Shown: positions 15,818-25,800, counted from the first letter of the stretch. The stretch is 64,000 bases of DNA from Paracoccaceae bacterium (GCA_029862205.1 JAOTXT010000001.1:122936-186935); one strand, 5' to 3'. The notes: a model not told the origin generated them from the sequence alone. Program-made: numbers and translations.

Positions 15818-16046
15818 TTGCGTACACACCACTGTAGTCGCACATTGCGCCGTCGATTAATTTTCGCCTGCGGTTCCCAAACCGGATTTCGTTTCGCCGT
15901 CAGAGCTCTACGAAATCCGTGCACGGCGTTATCCACATCGGCATGCAAAACGGTCCACAGAATCTCGACTTGATGGACATATGTTCCCCTTTGGTTCCGA
16001 GTGTATTTGGTGCATATGGAAGGGCAAATAAAAGGGGCAGTGATTC

Positions 16047-17531
16047 ATGGCAGACGGCAGCGCTGATCGCACCACTATGGCGGCGACCCAGCTTCAACCT
16101 AGCAATATCGAGGCCGAGCAGGCCCTTCTGGGAGCATTGCTCCTGAACAACGAGGTCTTCGATCGCATCGACCCGATCGTCAAGCCGGAACACTTTTACG
16201 AGCCGGTCCATGGACGGATCTTCGAGCTTGCCAGCCGCCGGATACAGAAAAACGCCCTGGCCTCACCCGTCACGCTCAAACCCTTCCTCGCCGAGGACGA
16301 GGGGCTGCGCGAACTTGGCGGCACCGATTATCTGGCGCGCCTCGCCGGCGCGACCATCTCCATTGTCGCGGCGCGCGACTATGCCGAGACGATCCGCGAC
16401 CTGGCGCTTCGGCGCGATCTGGTGCGGATCGGCGAGGAAATCACCGTGCGCGCCGCGTCCTTCGACTCCGAGGCGGAGCCGACCGAGCAGATAACAGAGG
16501 CCGAACAGGCCCTTTACACGCTGGCTGAGCGGGGCAACCGGGAAGGCGGCTTCATCAATTTCGCGAACGCGGCGGCACAAGCCGCGAATATGGTGAATGC
16601 GGCTTTCCAAAGGGGCGGTGGCCTCGCCGGCATCTCATCCGGCTTAAACGAGCTCGACTACAAACTGGGCGGGTTCCGGGACTCGGACCTCATCATCCTG
16701 GCCGCGCGTCCGTCGATGGGCAAAACGGCACTTGGCGTGAACATCGCCTTCAACATCGCCCGTAAATTCAAGAAGGGCACGCGCCCCGACGGTTCCGAGG
16801 GAGCAGTATCCGGCGGGGTTGTCGGGTTCTTCTCGCTGGAAATGTCGTCCGAGCAGCTCGCCAACCGCATTCTAGCGGCCGAGTCGCGGATCAAGAGCCA
16901 CGAACTGCTGTCCGGCCGCCTGCAAGAGGAAGACTTCCGCCGCTTTCTGGAAGTCGCTCGCGAGCTGGAAGTTACACCACTCTACATTGACGACACGCCA
17001 GCTCTCCCGATCTCGACACTCGCCGCCCGTGCTCGTCGCCTAAAGCGGCAATTCGGGCTCGACCTTCTCGTCATCGACTACCTGCAGCTCGTCCGCCCCG
17101 CCTCGGGCCGCAACGACGGGCGCGTCCAGGAGGTCACGGAAATCACACAAGGCCTGAAAGCACTCGCGAAGGAACTCGACATTCCCGTCATCGCGCTCGC
17201 CCAGCTCTCCCGCAAGGTCGAAGACCGAGACGACAAGCGGCCGCAACTCGCGGACCTCCGCGAATCTGGCTCGATTGAGCAAGATGCCGACGTGGTGATG
17301 TTCATTTTTCGCGAGGAGTACTATCACGAGCGCCTGAAGCCCTCGGAGGAAAGCGACAAATTTGCTGAATGGAAGGCAGAAGGCGACAAGCTGTTTGGCA
17401 AGGCCGAGATCATCATCGGCAAACAGCGCCACGGGCCGATCGGCACGGTCGATCTGCATTTCGAGGGAAAATTCACCAAGTTCTCGGACCCGGTGCGCGA
17501 GGTGGCCGGCTTCGATCAGGACTTCACGTGA
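16047..17531 (+). CDS. dnaB: Replicative DNA helicase DnaB
   Basis: Hexameric 5'-3' helicase of the replisome. 494 aa: N-terminal domain (NIEAEQALLGALLLNNEVFDRI), linker, then the RecA-like domain with Walker A ARPSMGKTA at about residues 220-228, FFSLEMSSEQL, Walker B LLVIDYLQL and LRESGSIEQDADVV. An insertion after Walker A (KKGTRPDGSEGAVSGG) appears to be a lineage feature. The final codons overlap the start of alr. Confidence 0.98.
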   Translation: MADGSADRTTMAATQLQPSNIEAEQALLGALLLNNEVFDRIDPIVKPEHFYEPVHGRIFELASRRIQKNALASPVTLKPFLAEDEGLRELGGTDYLARLAGATISIVAARDYAETIRDLALRRDLVRIGEEITVRAASFDSEAEPTEQITEAEQALYTLAERGNREGGFINFANAAAQAANMVNAAFQRGGGLAGISSGLNELDYKLGGFRDSDLIILAARPSMGKTALGVNIAFNIARKFKKGTRPDGSEGAVSGGVVGFFSLEMSSEQLANRILAAESRIKSHELLSGRLQEEDFRRFLEVARELEVTPLYIDDTPALPISTLAARARRLKRQFGLDLLVIDYLQLVRPASGRNDGRVQEVTEITQGLKALAKELDIPVIALAQLSRKVEDRDDKRPQLADLRESGSIEQDADVVMFIFREEYYHERLKPSEESDKFAEWKAEGDKLFGKAEIIIGKQRHGPIGTVDLHFEGKFTKFSDPVREVAGFDQDFT

Positions 17532-18565
17532 GCCTGAACGGCGTTCTCACTATCGATCTGGAAGCGATCGTCGCCAATTGGCGGGCGCTCGATGCCCTGT
17601 CCGAACCCGAAACCCAGACCGCCGCCGTGGTTAAGGCCGATGCCTATGGTTGCGGCGCCACGAAGGTCGGCGGCGCCCTTGCGCGCGCCGGCGCCGGCAC
17701 TTTTTTCGTCGCCTTACCCAGCGAGGGGGCGGAGCTGCGTGCGGCGATCGGCCCCGGACCCCAAATTTATATCCTTGGCGGTTACGCTGTCGGGGACGGT
17801 GGGCTATTCGACCGCCATGACCTGCGCCCTGTCCTGAACTCCGCCGTCCAAGCCGCCGCGTGGTTCCAAGATCGCCCCGGTGCACCCTGCGCGGTTCAGA
17901 TCGACACAGGCATGAACCGGCTCGGCATGGAGGCCCACGAACTCGCCTCGCTCGGCCCCCTGCCCGACTGCGTGCAGATCGTGATGAGCCATATGGGCTG
18001 CGCCGACGATCCGGCGCATCCGCTGAATGCCCAGCAACTCGCCGAGTTCCGGCGGCTCACGGAGGGACTTGGGCCAACACTCTCGCTCTCGGCCACGGCC
18101 GGGCTGTTGCTCGGGCCCGACTACCATTTCGGCCTGACCCGCATGGGAATAGGCCTATATGGCGGCTGGCCCTTCCTGGAGGCCCGGCGCGTCGTCGCTG
18201 CGCACGCCCCAATCATCCAGATCCGCGACCTGGATGCCGGCGAGACGGTCGGCTATGGCGCGACCTGGATCGCCGAGCGGCCCGGCCGGATAGCCACCAT
18301 CAGCGCGGGCTACGCGGACGGTTTGATCCGCGCCAGCGGCAATGGCTGTGCCGCGTATATCGGTGGCCAACCAGTGCCTTTCGCTGGCCGGGTATCAATG
18401 GACCTCGTCACCCTCGATGTCACCGATTGCGCCTGCGCGCCCGGTGATATGGCCGAGGTCTTGGGCCCCAATCAGTCGATCGACGATCTGGCCTCGGCCG
18501 CCGGCACGATCGGGCACGAGATCCTCACTGCGATTGGAAGCCGCTATCGACGCGAATACCGCTGA
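17528..18565 (+). CDS. alr: Alanine racemase
   Basis: PLP enzyme that makes D-alanine for peptidoglycan. 345 aa; the PLP lysine lies in AAVVKADAYGCGA (about residue 38), and ISAGYADGLIR and AGRVSMDLVTLDVTD mark the C-terminal domain with the catalytic Tyr and substrate contacts. Start GTG 17528-17530 overlaps the dnaB stop as GTGA, so the two are coupled. dnaB-alr is a usual alphaproteobacterial pair. Confidence 0.96.
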   Translation: MSLNGVLTIDLEAIVANWRALDALSEPETQTAAVVKADAYGCGATKVGGALARAGAGTFFVALPSEGAELRAAIGPGPQIYILGGYAVGDGGLFDRHDLRPVLNSAVQAAAWFQDRPGAPCAVQIDTGMNRLGMEAHELASLGPLPDCVQIVMSHMGCADDPAHPLNAQQLAEFRRLTEGLGPTLSLSATAGLLLGPDYHFGLTRMGIGLYGGWPFLEARRVVAAHAPIIQIRDLDAGETVGYGATWIAERPGRIATISAGYADGLIRASGNGCAAYIGGQPVPFAGRVSMDLVTLDVTDCACAPGDMAEVLGPNQSIDDLASAAGTIGHEILTAIGSRYRREYR

Positions 18566-18644
18566 CCGAATTGATGGCTCCTAGCCCTGACCTGGTATAT
18601 CTTCCTTCGGTCGTCTGTGTGTTCATTGGACGTTGGGTTCCGTC

Positions 18645-19535
18645 ATGCGTAGTCTGATTCTGATTCTCTTCCTCGCCGGTTGCGCGGCGCCCTCCAGCGG
18701 TATCGACTGGTTCGAGCACACCCAAATGTTGCGGATCAGCGGTGACATGCGCACTGAACGCGTGCCCGACGACGCGCCGATCTCGCGCGATACCCTGACC
18801 CAGAACTTCCGCAAGATCGCCTTCGAGGTCGAGGAGAACCCGATCGGCGTCGCGGGCGGCGCGCGACAATCGAACGACGATCCCCACCTGCGCAAGTGGC
18901 TGAAACCCGCACGCTATGAAGTCTTCGCCCTCGGCGAGGACGAGTCGCGGATCTCGCCCATGGTCAAATCTTACCTGCTGCGCTTGGCGACGATCACGGG
19001 ACACCCGATTCCCCGTCGGTCCACCGATCCTCAGGACGCCGAAGCCGCACGGCTCTTCGTCATCTACGGCCCAGACGAGGTGTTTGCCTGGTTCGTCAAC
19101 ACCTATCTCGAACCTTCCGGCGCCGACAACACAAGCCATTTCCTGTCTGACCTGGCGGTACTGATCAATCGCTGGCGTTTTGCGCCGTCGCCATGCGCGG
19201 GACAGGTGACCCGGCGCTCCGGCAACCGCGAGGGCACATATAAAGGCGAGATCCTGATGGGGGTCGTTCTGATCAAGCGCGAGATCCCGGACAACTTGCT
19301 CGAGACATGTGTCGAGGAGGAATTGGCGCAAACCATGGGGCTTTTGAACGACGACAAGAACGTCCGGCCCTCGATCTTCAACGACGATCAAGAATTCGCG
19401 CTGCTGACGCGGCACGACGAGTTGCTGCTGCGGATTCTTTACGATCGACGCCTAACACCCGGCATGGCACCAGAGACCGCGATGCCGATCGTCGACCAGA
19501 TCATCTCCGAGTTGGTGCCCGACAGCCGATCCTGA
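18645..19535 (+). CDS. DUF2927 lipoprotein
   Basis: A 296-aa exported protein with a lipobox (ILFLAGCAAP; Cys near residue 12) and the DUF2927 architecture (LRKWLKPARYEVFALG, LARL..ITGHPI-like, CVEEELAQTMGLLND, IFNDDQEFALLT). The CVEEELAQ segment occupies the place of a zincin HExxH helix but lacks its histidines, so I infer no activity. Start ATG 18645 is chosen over the TTG at 18633 for a short lipoprotein signal. Function unknown. Confidence 0.8.
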   Translation: MRSLILILFLAGCAAPSSGIDWFEHTQMLRISGDMRTERVPDDAPISRDTLTQNFRKIAFEVEENPIGVAGGARQSNDDPHLRKWLKPARYEVFALGEDESRISPMVKSYLLRLATITGHPIPRRSTDPQDAEAARLFVIYGPDEVFAWFVNTYLEPSGADNTSHFLSDLAVLINRWRFAPSPCAGQVTRRSGNREGTYKGEILMGVVLIKREIPDNLLETCVEEELAQTMGLLNDDKNVRPSIFNDDQEFALLTRHDELLLRILYDRRLTPGMAPETAMPIVDQIISELVPDSRS

Positions 19536-19624
19536 TTTCCCCTACCCACCGGTCGGCTCTTGGAACCGATCACGCGCGGCGCTAAAACGATGCCAAACAA
19601 GCCTGCCGCGCATGCTCTGTTCCG

Positions 19625-20470
19625 ATGAGCCTGGTCAATCACGCGGTGGCGCGAGCAAGGGACACGAGCGCACGAATGCCTATCCTTAAAGCCTTGCACG
19701 GTTTCGTTGCCTCGATCGGCGCAACGGTCATTTGGCTTTGTCAGGCCACGGGGTCGCTCTCGCTCTTCGCCGCGTCCGGGCTCAGCCATGTATTCCGGCC
19801 GCCATACTACCCCGGTGAGATCGGCCGCCAGATCATGCGGATCGGCTATTTCTCGCTGCCGGTGGTGGGCATGACGGCGCTTTTTACCGGTGGCGCGTTG
19901 GCGCTGCAGATATTCGCCGGCGGATCGCGCTTCAATGCCGAGTCCGTCGTGCCGTCAATCGTCGCCATCGGCATGACCCGCGAGTTGGGTCCGGTGCTGG
20001 GCGGGCTCATGGTGGCGGGCCGAGTTTCGGCCTCGATCGCCGCCGAACTCGGCACGATGCGGGTGACCGAGCAGATCGACGCCCTGAGCACGCTTTCGAC
20101 CAATCCCATGAAATACCTGGTCGCACCCCGGTTGCTGGCGGCGACCCTGACCATGCCAATCCTGGCCTTTATCGGCGATGTGATTGGCATCATGGGTGGG
20201 TTTCTGGTGGGTGTCAGCCGGCTCGACTTCAATGCTACCACCTACATCAAGACGACCTGGGATTTCCTCGAAGCGGGTGATGTCACCTCGGGCCTGATCA
20301 AGGCTGCCGTCTTCGGATTCATCATCGCGATGATGGGATGTTACCAGGGCTATCACTCGGGCCGCGGCGCCCAGGGCGTCGGCCGGGCGACGACCAATGC
20401 CGTGGTCACCGCCTCGATCCTGATCCTGGCCACCAACTACGTGCTGACCGAGGCGCTGTTTCCCGCATGA
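19625..20470 (+). CDS. mlaE: MlaE-family lipid ABC transporter permease
   Basis: 281-aa inner-membrane permease of the MCE-linked lipid transport systems. It shows about six hydrophobic segments and the conserved VVPSIVAIGMTRELGPVLGGLMVAGRVSASIAAELGTMRVTEQ-type core, given here by its landmarks TRELGP, AGR and ELGTM, plus the LATNYVLT end. Stop overlaps the ATP-binding gene's ATG. No MCE (MlaD) or MlaB/C gene follows. Confidence 0.9.
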   Translation: MSLVNHAVARARDTSARMPILKALHGFVASIGATVIWLCQATGSLSLFAASGLSHVFRPPYYPGEIGRQIMRIGYFSLPVVGMTALFTGGALALQIFAGGSRFNAESVVPSIVAIGMTRELGPVLGGLMVAGRVSASIAAELGTMRVTEQIDALSTLSTNPMKYLVAPRLLAATLTMPILAFIGDVIGIMGGFLVGVSRLDFNATTYIKTTWDFLEAGDVTSGLIKAAVFGFIIAMMGCYQGYHSGRGAQGVGRATTNAVVTASILILATNYVLTEALFPA

Positions 20471-21237
20471 GCCAGACCGCGAAGATTGAGATGTTAGGCG
20501 TGCAAAAGCGCTTCGGCGAGAACCGCGTCCTGCGCGGTGTCGATTTATCGGTCGCGCCTTCCGAGTCGATGGTGATCATTGGTGGATCGGGCACCGGCAA
20601 ATCGGTGACCCTAAAATGCATCCTGGGCCTGATGACCCCGGATGGAGGCGAAATCAAAGTCGACGGCGAGAACGTAGCCGGCAAGCGCGGTGCCGCGCGC
20701 GAAGCCCTGCTGGACAAGTTCGGGATGCTATTCCAGGGAGGCGCCCTCTTCGACTCGCTCCTGGTCTGGCAGAACGTCGCCTTCCGGCTCCTTCAAGGCA
20801 AACGCAAGTTGCCAAAAGACGAGGCTCGCGCCATAGCCATCGAAAAACTACGCCGCGTGGGATTGAAGGAAGACGCCGCGGACCTGTTTCCCGCCGAGCT
20901 TTCCGGCGGCATGCAAAAGCGGGTCGGCCTCGCCCGCGCCATCGCGGCGGAGCCCGAGATCATCTTCTTTGATGAGCCCACAACCGGCCTCGATCCGATC
21001 ATGGCGGATGTGATCAACGATCTGATCCGCGAGATCGTGGTCGAAATGGGCGCGACCGCCGTCACCATCACCCACGATATGACCTCGGTCCGCAAGATCG
21101 CCGACAAGGTGGCGATGATCCACGAAGGCGTCATCCAATGGACGGGCCCGGTCGGCGAGATCGACACGACCGACAACGCTTACGTCCACCAATTCGTCAA
21201 CGGCCTGGCGGAAGGGCCAATCGAGGCGATTCGGTGA
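20467..21237 (+). CDS. mlaF: MlaF-family lipid ABC transporter ATP-binding protein
   Basis: 256-aa ATPase partner of MlaE. Walker A GGSGTGKSV (about residue 39), Q-loop FGMLFQGGALFDSL typical of MlaF, signature ELSGGMQKRVGLARA, Walker B IIFFDEPTTGLDP, and H-loop THDM. Start ATG 20467 in an ATGA overlap with mlaE. The next gene's GTG overlaps its stop. Confidence 0.93.
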   Translation: MSQTAKIEMLGVQKRFGENRVLRGVDLSVAPSESMVIIGGSGTGKSVTLKCILGLMTPDGGEIKVDGENVAGKRGAAREALLDKFGMLFQGGALFDSLLVWQNVAFRLLQGKRKLPKDEARAIAIEKLRRVGLKEDAADLFPAELSGGMQKRVGLARAIAAEPEIIFFDEPTTGLDPIMADVINDLIREIVVEMGATAVTITHDMTSVRKIADKVAMIHEGVIQWTGPVGEIDTTDNAYVHQFVNGLAEGPIEAIR

Positions 21238-21593
21238 GCGAGACCGCTCAGTTCGGCCGCGCCATCGCGCTTCTTGGCTATGCATGCCTCGTCTTCGGAC
21301 TGATGTTCGCCCTGGCCATCGCGAACCGGCACCTGTTCAGCCCGGACGAGCGCCTCCGCCTGCCCGCGTTCGCGGCGATGTTCGGGGCGGTGACGCTCGG
21401 CTGCCTCGCGCTCGTGCCGCCTGGTTGGAACCTTGGCTGGGCCGTCATCCAAACCGCGGTCTTCGCGGCCCTCCTCTGGGGCTTGCTGGATCTTGCCCGA
21501 AAGGTCAGCGACGGCCAAACAGGCATCGCCGTCGCCATTACGCTGACCGCCATCGGGACCGTATTCGTAAGGGCCGCCGATTATGCCCGTTAG
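21234..21593 (+). CDS. Small membrane protein between mlaF and the PqiA-like gene
   Basis: 119-aa hydrophobic protein with about four membrane segments (ALLGYACLVFGLMFALAIA, FAAMFGAVTLGCLALV, WAVIQTAVFAALLWGLLDL, GIAVAITLTAIGTVFV). Start GTG overlaps the mlaF stop (GTGA), and the end overlaps the PqiA-like gene by 11 bp, so it is embedded in the lipid-transporter operon. I do not recognise a named family. An accessory role in the transporter is inference from context. Confidence 0.65.
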   Translation: MSETAQFGRAIALLGYACLVFGLMFALAIANRHLFSPDERLRLPAFAAMFGAVTLGCLALVPPGWNLGWAVIQTAVFAALLWGLLDLARKVSDGQTGIAVAITLTAIGTVFVRAADYAR

Positions 21594-22038
21594 GCCTGTC
21601 GTGGTGCCGATGAACCTGGCTCTCCTGGCGCTCTACCCCGCCTCCTGGTTTGCGCCCCTGGCCCATGCAGGGATCCTGCCCTTCTTCTCGGGCAACGAGA
21701 TCACCATCATTGGTGGGGTCCAGGATTTGTGGGAGGCGGACGCGGCGCTGGCGATTTTGGTCGCGGTCTTCGCGGTGGTGATTCCCTACGGCAAGACGCT
21801 TTTCCTGGCGGCGGTGCATTTCCGTCTCGCGGGCACTCGCGCGCTCGGCCTGATCGAGATCATCGCCAAGCTCTCGATGGCCGATGTCTTCCTGATCGCG
21901 CTCTACATCGTCATGGTGAAGGGGATCGGCTTTGGCCATGTGGCCTCGGCCTGGGGGCTTTGGCTCTTCACCGGCTGCGTGCTGGCCTCGATCTGGGCCG
22001 GCTTCGAGACCCGGCGAAAGCTGGCGGAATGGACATGA
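21583..22038 (+). CDS. Paraquat-inducible protein A (PqiA/LetA-like), single domain
   Basis: 151-aa membrane protein with the PqiA pattern: LYPASWFAPL at the first helix, then VIPYGKTLFLAAVHF and a C-terminal GLIEIIAKLSMADVFLIALYIV segment. Enterobacterial PqiA/LetA have two such domains and work with MCE proteins (PqiB/LetB); here there is one domain and no MCE protein. Coupled to the upstream transporter genes by overlap. Confidence 0.85.
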   Translation: MPVRPVVVPMNLALLALYPASWFAPLAHAGILPFFSGNEITIIGGVQDLWEADAALAILVAVFAVVIPYGKTLFLAAVHFRLAGTRALGLIEIIAKLSMADVFLIALYIVMVKGIGFGHVASAWGLWLFTGCVLASIWAGFETRRKLAEWT

Positions 22039-22138
22039 GCGCACGGAAATTCAATGCCCCGCGCATGATCTGGGGACTCGGGACGCCAAGCGCGATTCAT
22101 CGAGGCCCCGGATCACGCCCGAAACATGAGGATAATTG

Positions 22139-23515
22139 ATGGCCCGCGCCGCCCCCGCCTATGTTTGCCGCGAATGCGGCGCCGTCAGCCGAAAATGGGC
22201 CGGTCAGTGCGGCGATTGCGGCGCCTGGAACTCAATTGACGAGGATTCGGGCCTGTCAGCGGCGGGACCGGCGGCGAAATCCCTCGGCGCGGTCAAGGGC
22301 CGGACGTTGGACCTGACACCGCTCTCCGGCGCCGATCGAGAAGCACTACGCATCTCCTCCGGAGTCGCCGAGCTCGACCGTGTGCTTGGCGGCGGGCTCG
22401 TGCCCGGCTCGGCGGTATTGGTTGGCGGCGATCCGGGCATCGGCAAGTCCACCCTGCTGCTTCAAGCGGCCGCGGCGCTGGCGAGCAACGGCAACCCGAC
22501 CATCTACGTCTCGGGCGAAGAAGCCACGGGGCAGATCCGGATGCGCGCGTCGCGGCTTGGCTTGGCCGAGGCGCCGGTCCAACTCGCAACCGAGACCAAT
22601 CTGCGCAATATCCTGACGACCCTTGATGCCGAGCGGCCGGCCCTCGTGATCATCGATTCGATCCAGACCATGTGGGCCGACAACGTGGACAGCTCGCCGG
22701 GCTCGGTCAGCCAGGTGCGCGCCAGCGCCCATGAACTGGTCACCTTCGCCAAACGACGGGGGGTCGCGGTCATCCTGGTTGGGCATGTGACCAAGGAAGG
22801 CCAGATCGCCGGACCCCGCGTGGTCGAGCACATGGTCGATACCGTTCTTTATTTCGAGGGCGAACGCAGCCATAGGTTCCGCATCCTGCGCGCGGTCAAG
22901 AACCGCTTCGGCCCCGCTGATGAAATCGGCGTCTTCGAGATGACCGGCACCGGGCTAGCCGAGGTTACTAATCCCTCGGCTCTGTTTCTCGGCGAGCGGA
23001 GCGAGCCCGCCACCGGCTCCGCCGTATTCGCCGGGATCGAGGGCACGCGCCCGCTATTGGTCGAACTACAGGTCCTTGTCGCGCCCTCACCGCTGGGCAC
23101 ACCGCGCCGGGCCGTCGTCGGGTGGGATTCGGCCCGCCTATCCATGATCCTCGCGGTGCTCGAGGCGCGGTGCGGTGTCTCGCTCGCGGGCCAGGATGTC
23201 TACCTGAACGTCGCAGGCGGTTTGCGGATTACCGAACCCGCGGCGGACCTCGCCGTCGCCGCGGCGCTCTTGTCCGCAAATACTGGCGAAACGATTCCAT
23301 CCGATCAGGTAATCTTCGGCGAAATCAGCCTCTCAGGCGCGATCCGCCCCGTTCCGCAACCCGAAACTCGCCTGAAAGAGGCCCATAAGTTGGGGTTTGC
23401 TACCGCAATTGCGCCTTATCAGCCACAGACCGCAGCTAATTCTGGTATATATGTCAAAGACGTCCGCGACTTGGCGGGCTTTGTTGTTGAAAATTTCGAC
23501 ACAGCACGGCATTAA
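22139..23515 (+). CDS. radA: DNA repair protein RadA
   Basis: RecA-like branch-migration helicase for recombination intermediates. 458 aa: N-terminal C4 zinc finger (YVCRECGAVS...QCGDCGAW), Walker A GGDPGIGKST near residue 99, the RadA-specific KNRFG motif (AVKNRFGPADEIGVFEM), and the C-terminal Lon-protease-like domain (LNVAGGLRITEPAADLA). Start ATG 22139 with TGAGGA upstream. A TTG immediately before it is the only earlier start. Confidence 0.96.
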   Translation: MARAAPAYVCRECGAVSRKWAGQCGDCGAWNSIDEDSGLSAAGPAAKSLGAVKGRTLDLTPLSGADREALRISSGVAELDRVLGGGLVPGSAVLVGGDPGIGKSTLLLQAAAALASNGNPTIYVSGEEATGQIRMRASRLGLAEAPVQLATETNLRNILTTLDAERPALVIIDSIQTMWADNVDSSPGSVSQVRASAHELVTFAKRRGVAVILVGHVTKEGQIAGPRVVEHMVDTVLYFEGERSHRFRILRAVKNRFGPADEIGVFEMTGTGLAEVTNPSALFLGERSEPATGSAVFAGIEGTRPLLVELQVLVAPSPLGTPRRAVVGWDSARLSMILAVLEARCGVSLAGQDVYLNVAGGLRITEPAADLAVAAALLSANTGETIPSDQVIFGEISLSGAIRPVPQPETRLKEAHKLGFATAIAPYQPQTAANSGIYVKDVRDLAGFVVENFDTARH

Positions 23516-23540
23516 ATGGAGCTGAATCGAGGGGAATGCT

Positions 23541-24206
23541 ATGGAATTCACCATTGTCGACGCTGCGGTTGCAGTCATTGTGCTGGTTTCTGGCGCTTTG
23601 GCCTACTCGCGTGGATTCACTCGAGAGCTCTTCGCCATCGGCGGCTGGATCATCGCATTCGTCGTCGCCTACTATCTCGCGCCCGCGGTCGAGCCGCTGG
23701 TCCGCGAGATCCCAGTGGTAGGCCAGACGCTCGCGAATTCCTGCCTGATCGCGATCTCCGCGGCCTTCTTCCTGATCGTCGCCATTGCGCTCGTTGTCCT
23801 TTCGATTTTCACGCCGCTGATAGCCAATCTGGTGCTCGATTCCGTTCTGGCGCCGTTCGACCGGTTGCTTGGATTTCTTTTCGGCATTGCCAGGGGCGCG
23901 CTGTTGGTGGCGATCGTCTTCGTCATCTACAGTAACTTTAGCGGTGCGAATGCCTGGCCACCGCTCGACAACGCCGCCAGCAAACAGGCGTTCGAGCAAG
24001 CGGCCGTCAAGTTGGAGGCCAGCCTGCCGGAATCGATCCCCGAGTGGTTCCAGGCCCGCGCCGATGCTCTGATGGTCAATTGCGAGGCGCCGTCGCAGCC
24101 GCAACTCGAGAATGGCCAAGTTCCCCAGACCGGCACGACCGATGGCGGCACAGCCGCAACGGCCGGCGACGGCACCACCGGAACGGGGACCAACACCGGG
24201 AACTGA
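23541..24206 (+). CDS. cvpA: CvpA family membrane protein
   Basis: 221-aa inner-membrane protein with four hydrophobic segments in its first 150 residues (FTIVDAAVAVIVLVSGALAYSRG, LFAIGGWIIAFVVAYYLA, SCLIAISAAFFLIVAIALVV, GFLFGIARGALLVAIVFVI). The C-terminal tail is hydrophilic with a Gly/Thr-rich end. CvpA next to purF is the standard arrangement. Start ATG 23541 with GAGGGGA upstream. Confidence 0.92.
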   Translation: MEFTIVDAAVAVIVLVSGALAYSRGFTRELFAIGGWIIAFVVAYYLAPAVEPLVREIPVVGQTLANSCLIAISAAFFLIVAIALVVLSIFTPLIANLVLDSVLAPFDRLLGFLFGIARGALLVAIVFVIYSNFSGANAWPPLDNAASKQAFEQAAVKLEASLPESIPEWFQARADALMVNCEAPSQPQLENGQVPQTGTTDGGTAATAGDGTTGTGTNTGN

Positions 24207-24309
24207 TCCCGGAACGCCGAAACGAATGCCGCGAAGGGGTGATGACTCTCCCCTCCGCCCCGGTATATAACCCGCCCGAGTTGACCTGCGCCATGGCGGG
24301 AGCCGACGC

Positions 24310-25800
24310 ATGAACGAGTCCGGGCGTGCCCAAAGCGGTCCCAGCCACTGGCCGGTCCATCCCTTCGATGACGATAAACTGCACGAGGAATGCGGCGTCT
24401 ACGGCGTCTTCGGGGTAGACGACGCGTCCAACTACGTTGCCCTTGGCCTTCATGCTCTCCAGCATCGCGGGCAGGAAGCGGCGGGCATTGTGTCCTACGA
24501 CCCGGAAACCGGCTTCAACAACGTCAAGCGCATCGGCTATGTGCGCGACAACTTCACCAAACAGTCAGTCATGGATCTGGTGCCTGGCCGTTCGGCCATC
24601 GGACACACGCGCTATTCCACGGCTGGCGGGAAAGGCGCGGCGCTCCGCGATGTGCAACCGCTCTACGCCGACTTCGCGCTGGGCGGCTGCGCCATCGCCC
24701 ACAACGGCAACCTGACAAATGCCGAGGCGCTGCGCGCCAAACTGATCGAACGTGGCTCGATCTTCCAGTCCGCCTCGGACACCGAGTGCCTGGTTCACCT
24801 GATGGCCCGCTCAATTCAGAAGACGATCCCGGAGCGAATGAAGGACGCGCTCCGCCTCGTCGAAGGCGCCTTTTCGGTCATTGCCATGACCCGGACCAAG
24901 TTGATCGGGGTGCGCGACCCGCTGGGCGTGCGGCCATTGGTGCTTGGCCGCTATGGCGAGGCCTGGATCCTGTCGTCCGAGACTTGTGCGCTCGACATCA
25001 TCGGCGCCGAATATGTCCGCGAAATCGAACCTGGCGAGATGGTGATCATCAACAAGGACGGCGTCGAATCACAGCGCCCCTTCGAACAGGCGCCCGCCCG
25101 ATTCTGCATCTTCGAATACGTCTATTTCTCCCGCCCCGACAGTGTGATCGGCGGCATGTCAGTCTACGAGACGCGACGGCGCATCGGCGCCGAACTCGCC
25201 CGCGAGGCGCCGGTCGAGGCCGATATCGTCTGCCCGGTGCCCGACAGCGGCACGCCGGGCGCGATCGGCTACAGCCAGGAAAGCGGGATTCCTTATTCGA
25301 TGGGCATCATCCGGAACCAGTATGTCGGCCGCACGTTTATCGAGCCCACAGATCAGATCCGCGACATGGGCGTGCGCCTGAAGCTGAACATCAATCGCGC
25401 CATCGTCGAGGGCAAGAGCGTGGTGTTGGTCGATGACTCGGTCGTACGCGGCACCACCAGCCGCAAGATCCGCGACATGATCCTGAACGCGGGCGCGGCA
25501 GAAGTGCATTTCCGCATCGCCAGCCCGCCGACGCGCTGGTCCTGTTTCTACGGGGCCGACACGCCTGAGCGTTCGAAGCTTCTCGCCGCTCAGATGACCG
25601 AAGATCAGATGTGCACCTATCTGGGCGCCGATTCGCTCAAGTTCATTTCGCTTGACGGGCTCTACCGCGCCTGCGGCCATCCGGCGGGCCGCGACAATCG
25701 CGTGCCGCAATATTGCGACGCCTGCTTCAGCGGCGAATACCCGGTCGAGCCATCCGACGCGCACGCCCGGAGCGCGCTCAGCGAACCCTTGGGCGCGTGA
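24310..25800 (+). CDS. purF: Amidophosphoribosyltransferase PurF
   Basis: First committed step of purine synthesis: PRPP + glutamine to phosphoribosylamine. 496 aa class II amidotransferase; the catalytic Cys28 (HEECGVYGVF) follows a 27-residue leader. PRPP loop VVLVDDSVVRGTTS is near residue 375, and Cys residues in GHPAGR..PQYCDACFSG mark an iron-sulfur-type PurF. Its stop overlaps the GTG of the next gene. Confidence 0.97.
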   Translation: MNESGRAQSGPSHWPVHPFDDDKLHEECGVYGVFGVDDASNYVALGLHALQHRGQEAAGIVSYDPETGFNNVKRIGYVRDNFTKQSVMDLVPGRSAIGHTRYSTAGGKGAALRDVQPLYADFALGGCAIAHNGNLTNAEALRAKLIERGSIFQSASDTECLVHLMARSIQKTIPERMKDALRLVEGAFSVIAMTRTKLIGVRDPLGVRPLVLGRYGEAWILSSETCALDIIGAEYVREIEPGEMVIINKDGVESQRPFEQAPARFCIFEYVYFSRPDSVIGGMSVYETRRRIGAELAREAPVEADIVCPVPDSGTPGAIGYSQESGIPYSMGIIRNQYVGRTFIEPTDQIRDMGVRLKLNINRAIVEGKSVVLVDDSVVRGTTSRKIRDMILNAGAAEVHFRIASPPTRWSCFYGADTPERSKLLAAQMTEDQMCTYLGADSLKFISLDGLYRACGHPAGRDNRVPQYCDACFSGEYPVEPSDAHARSALSEPLGA

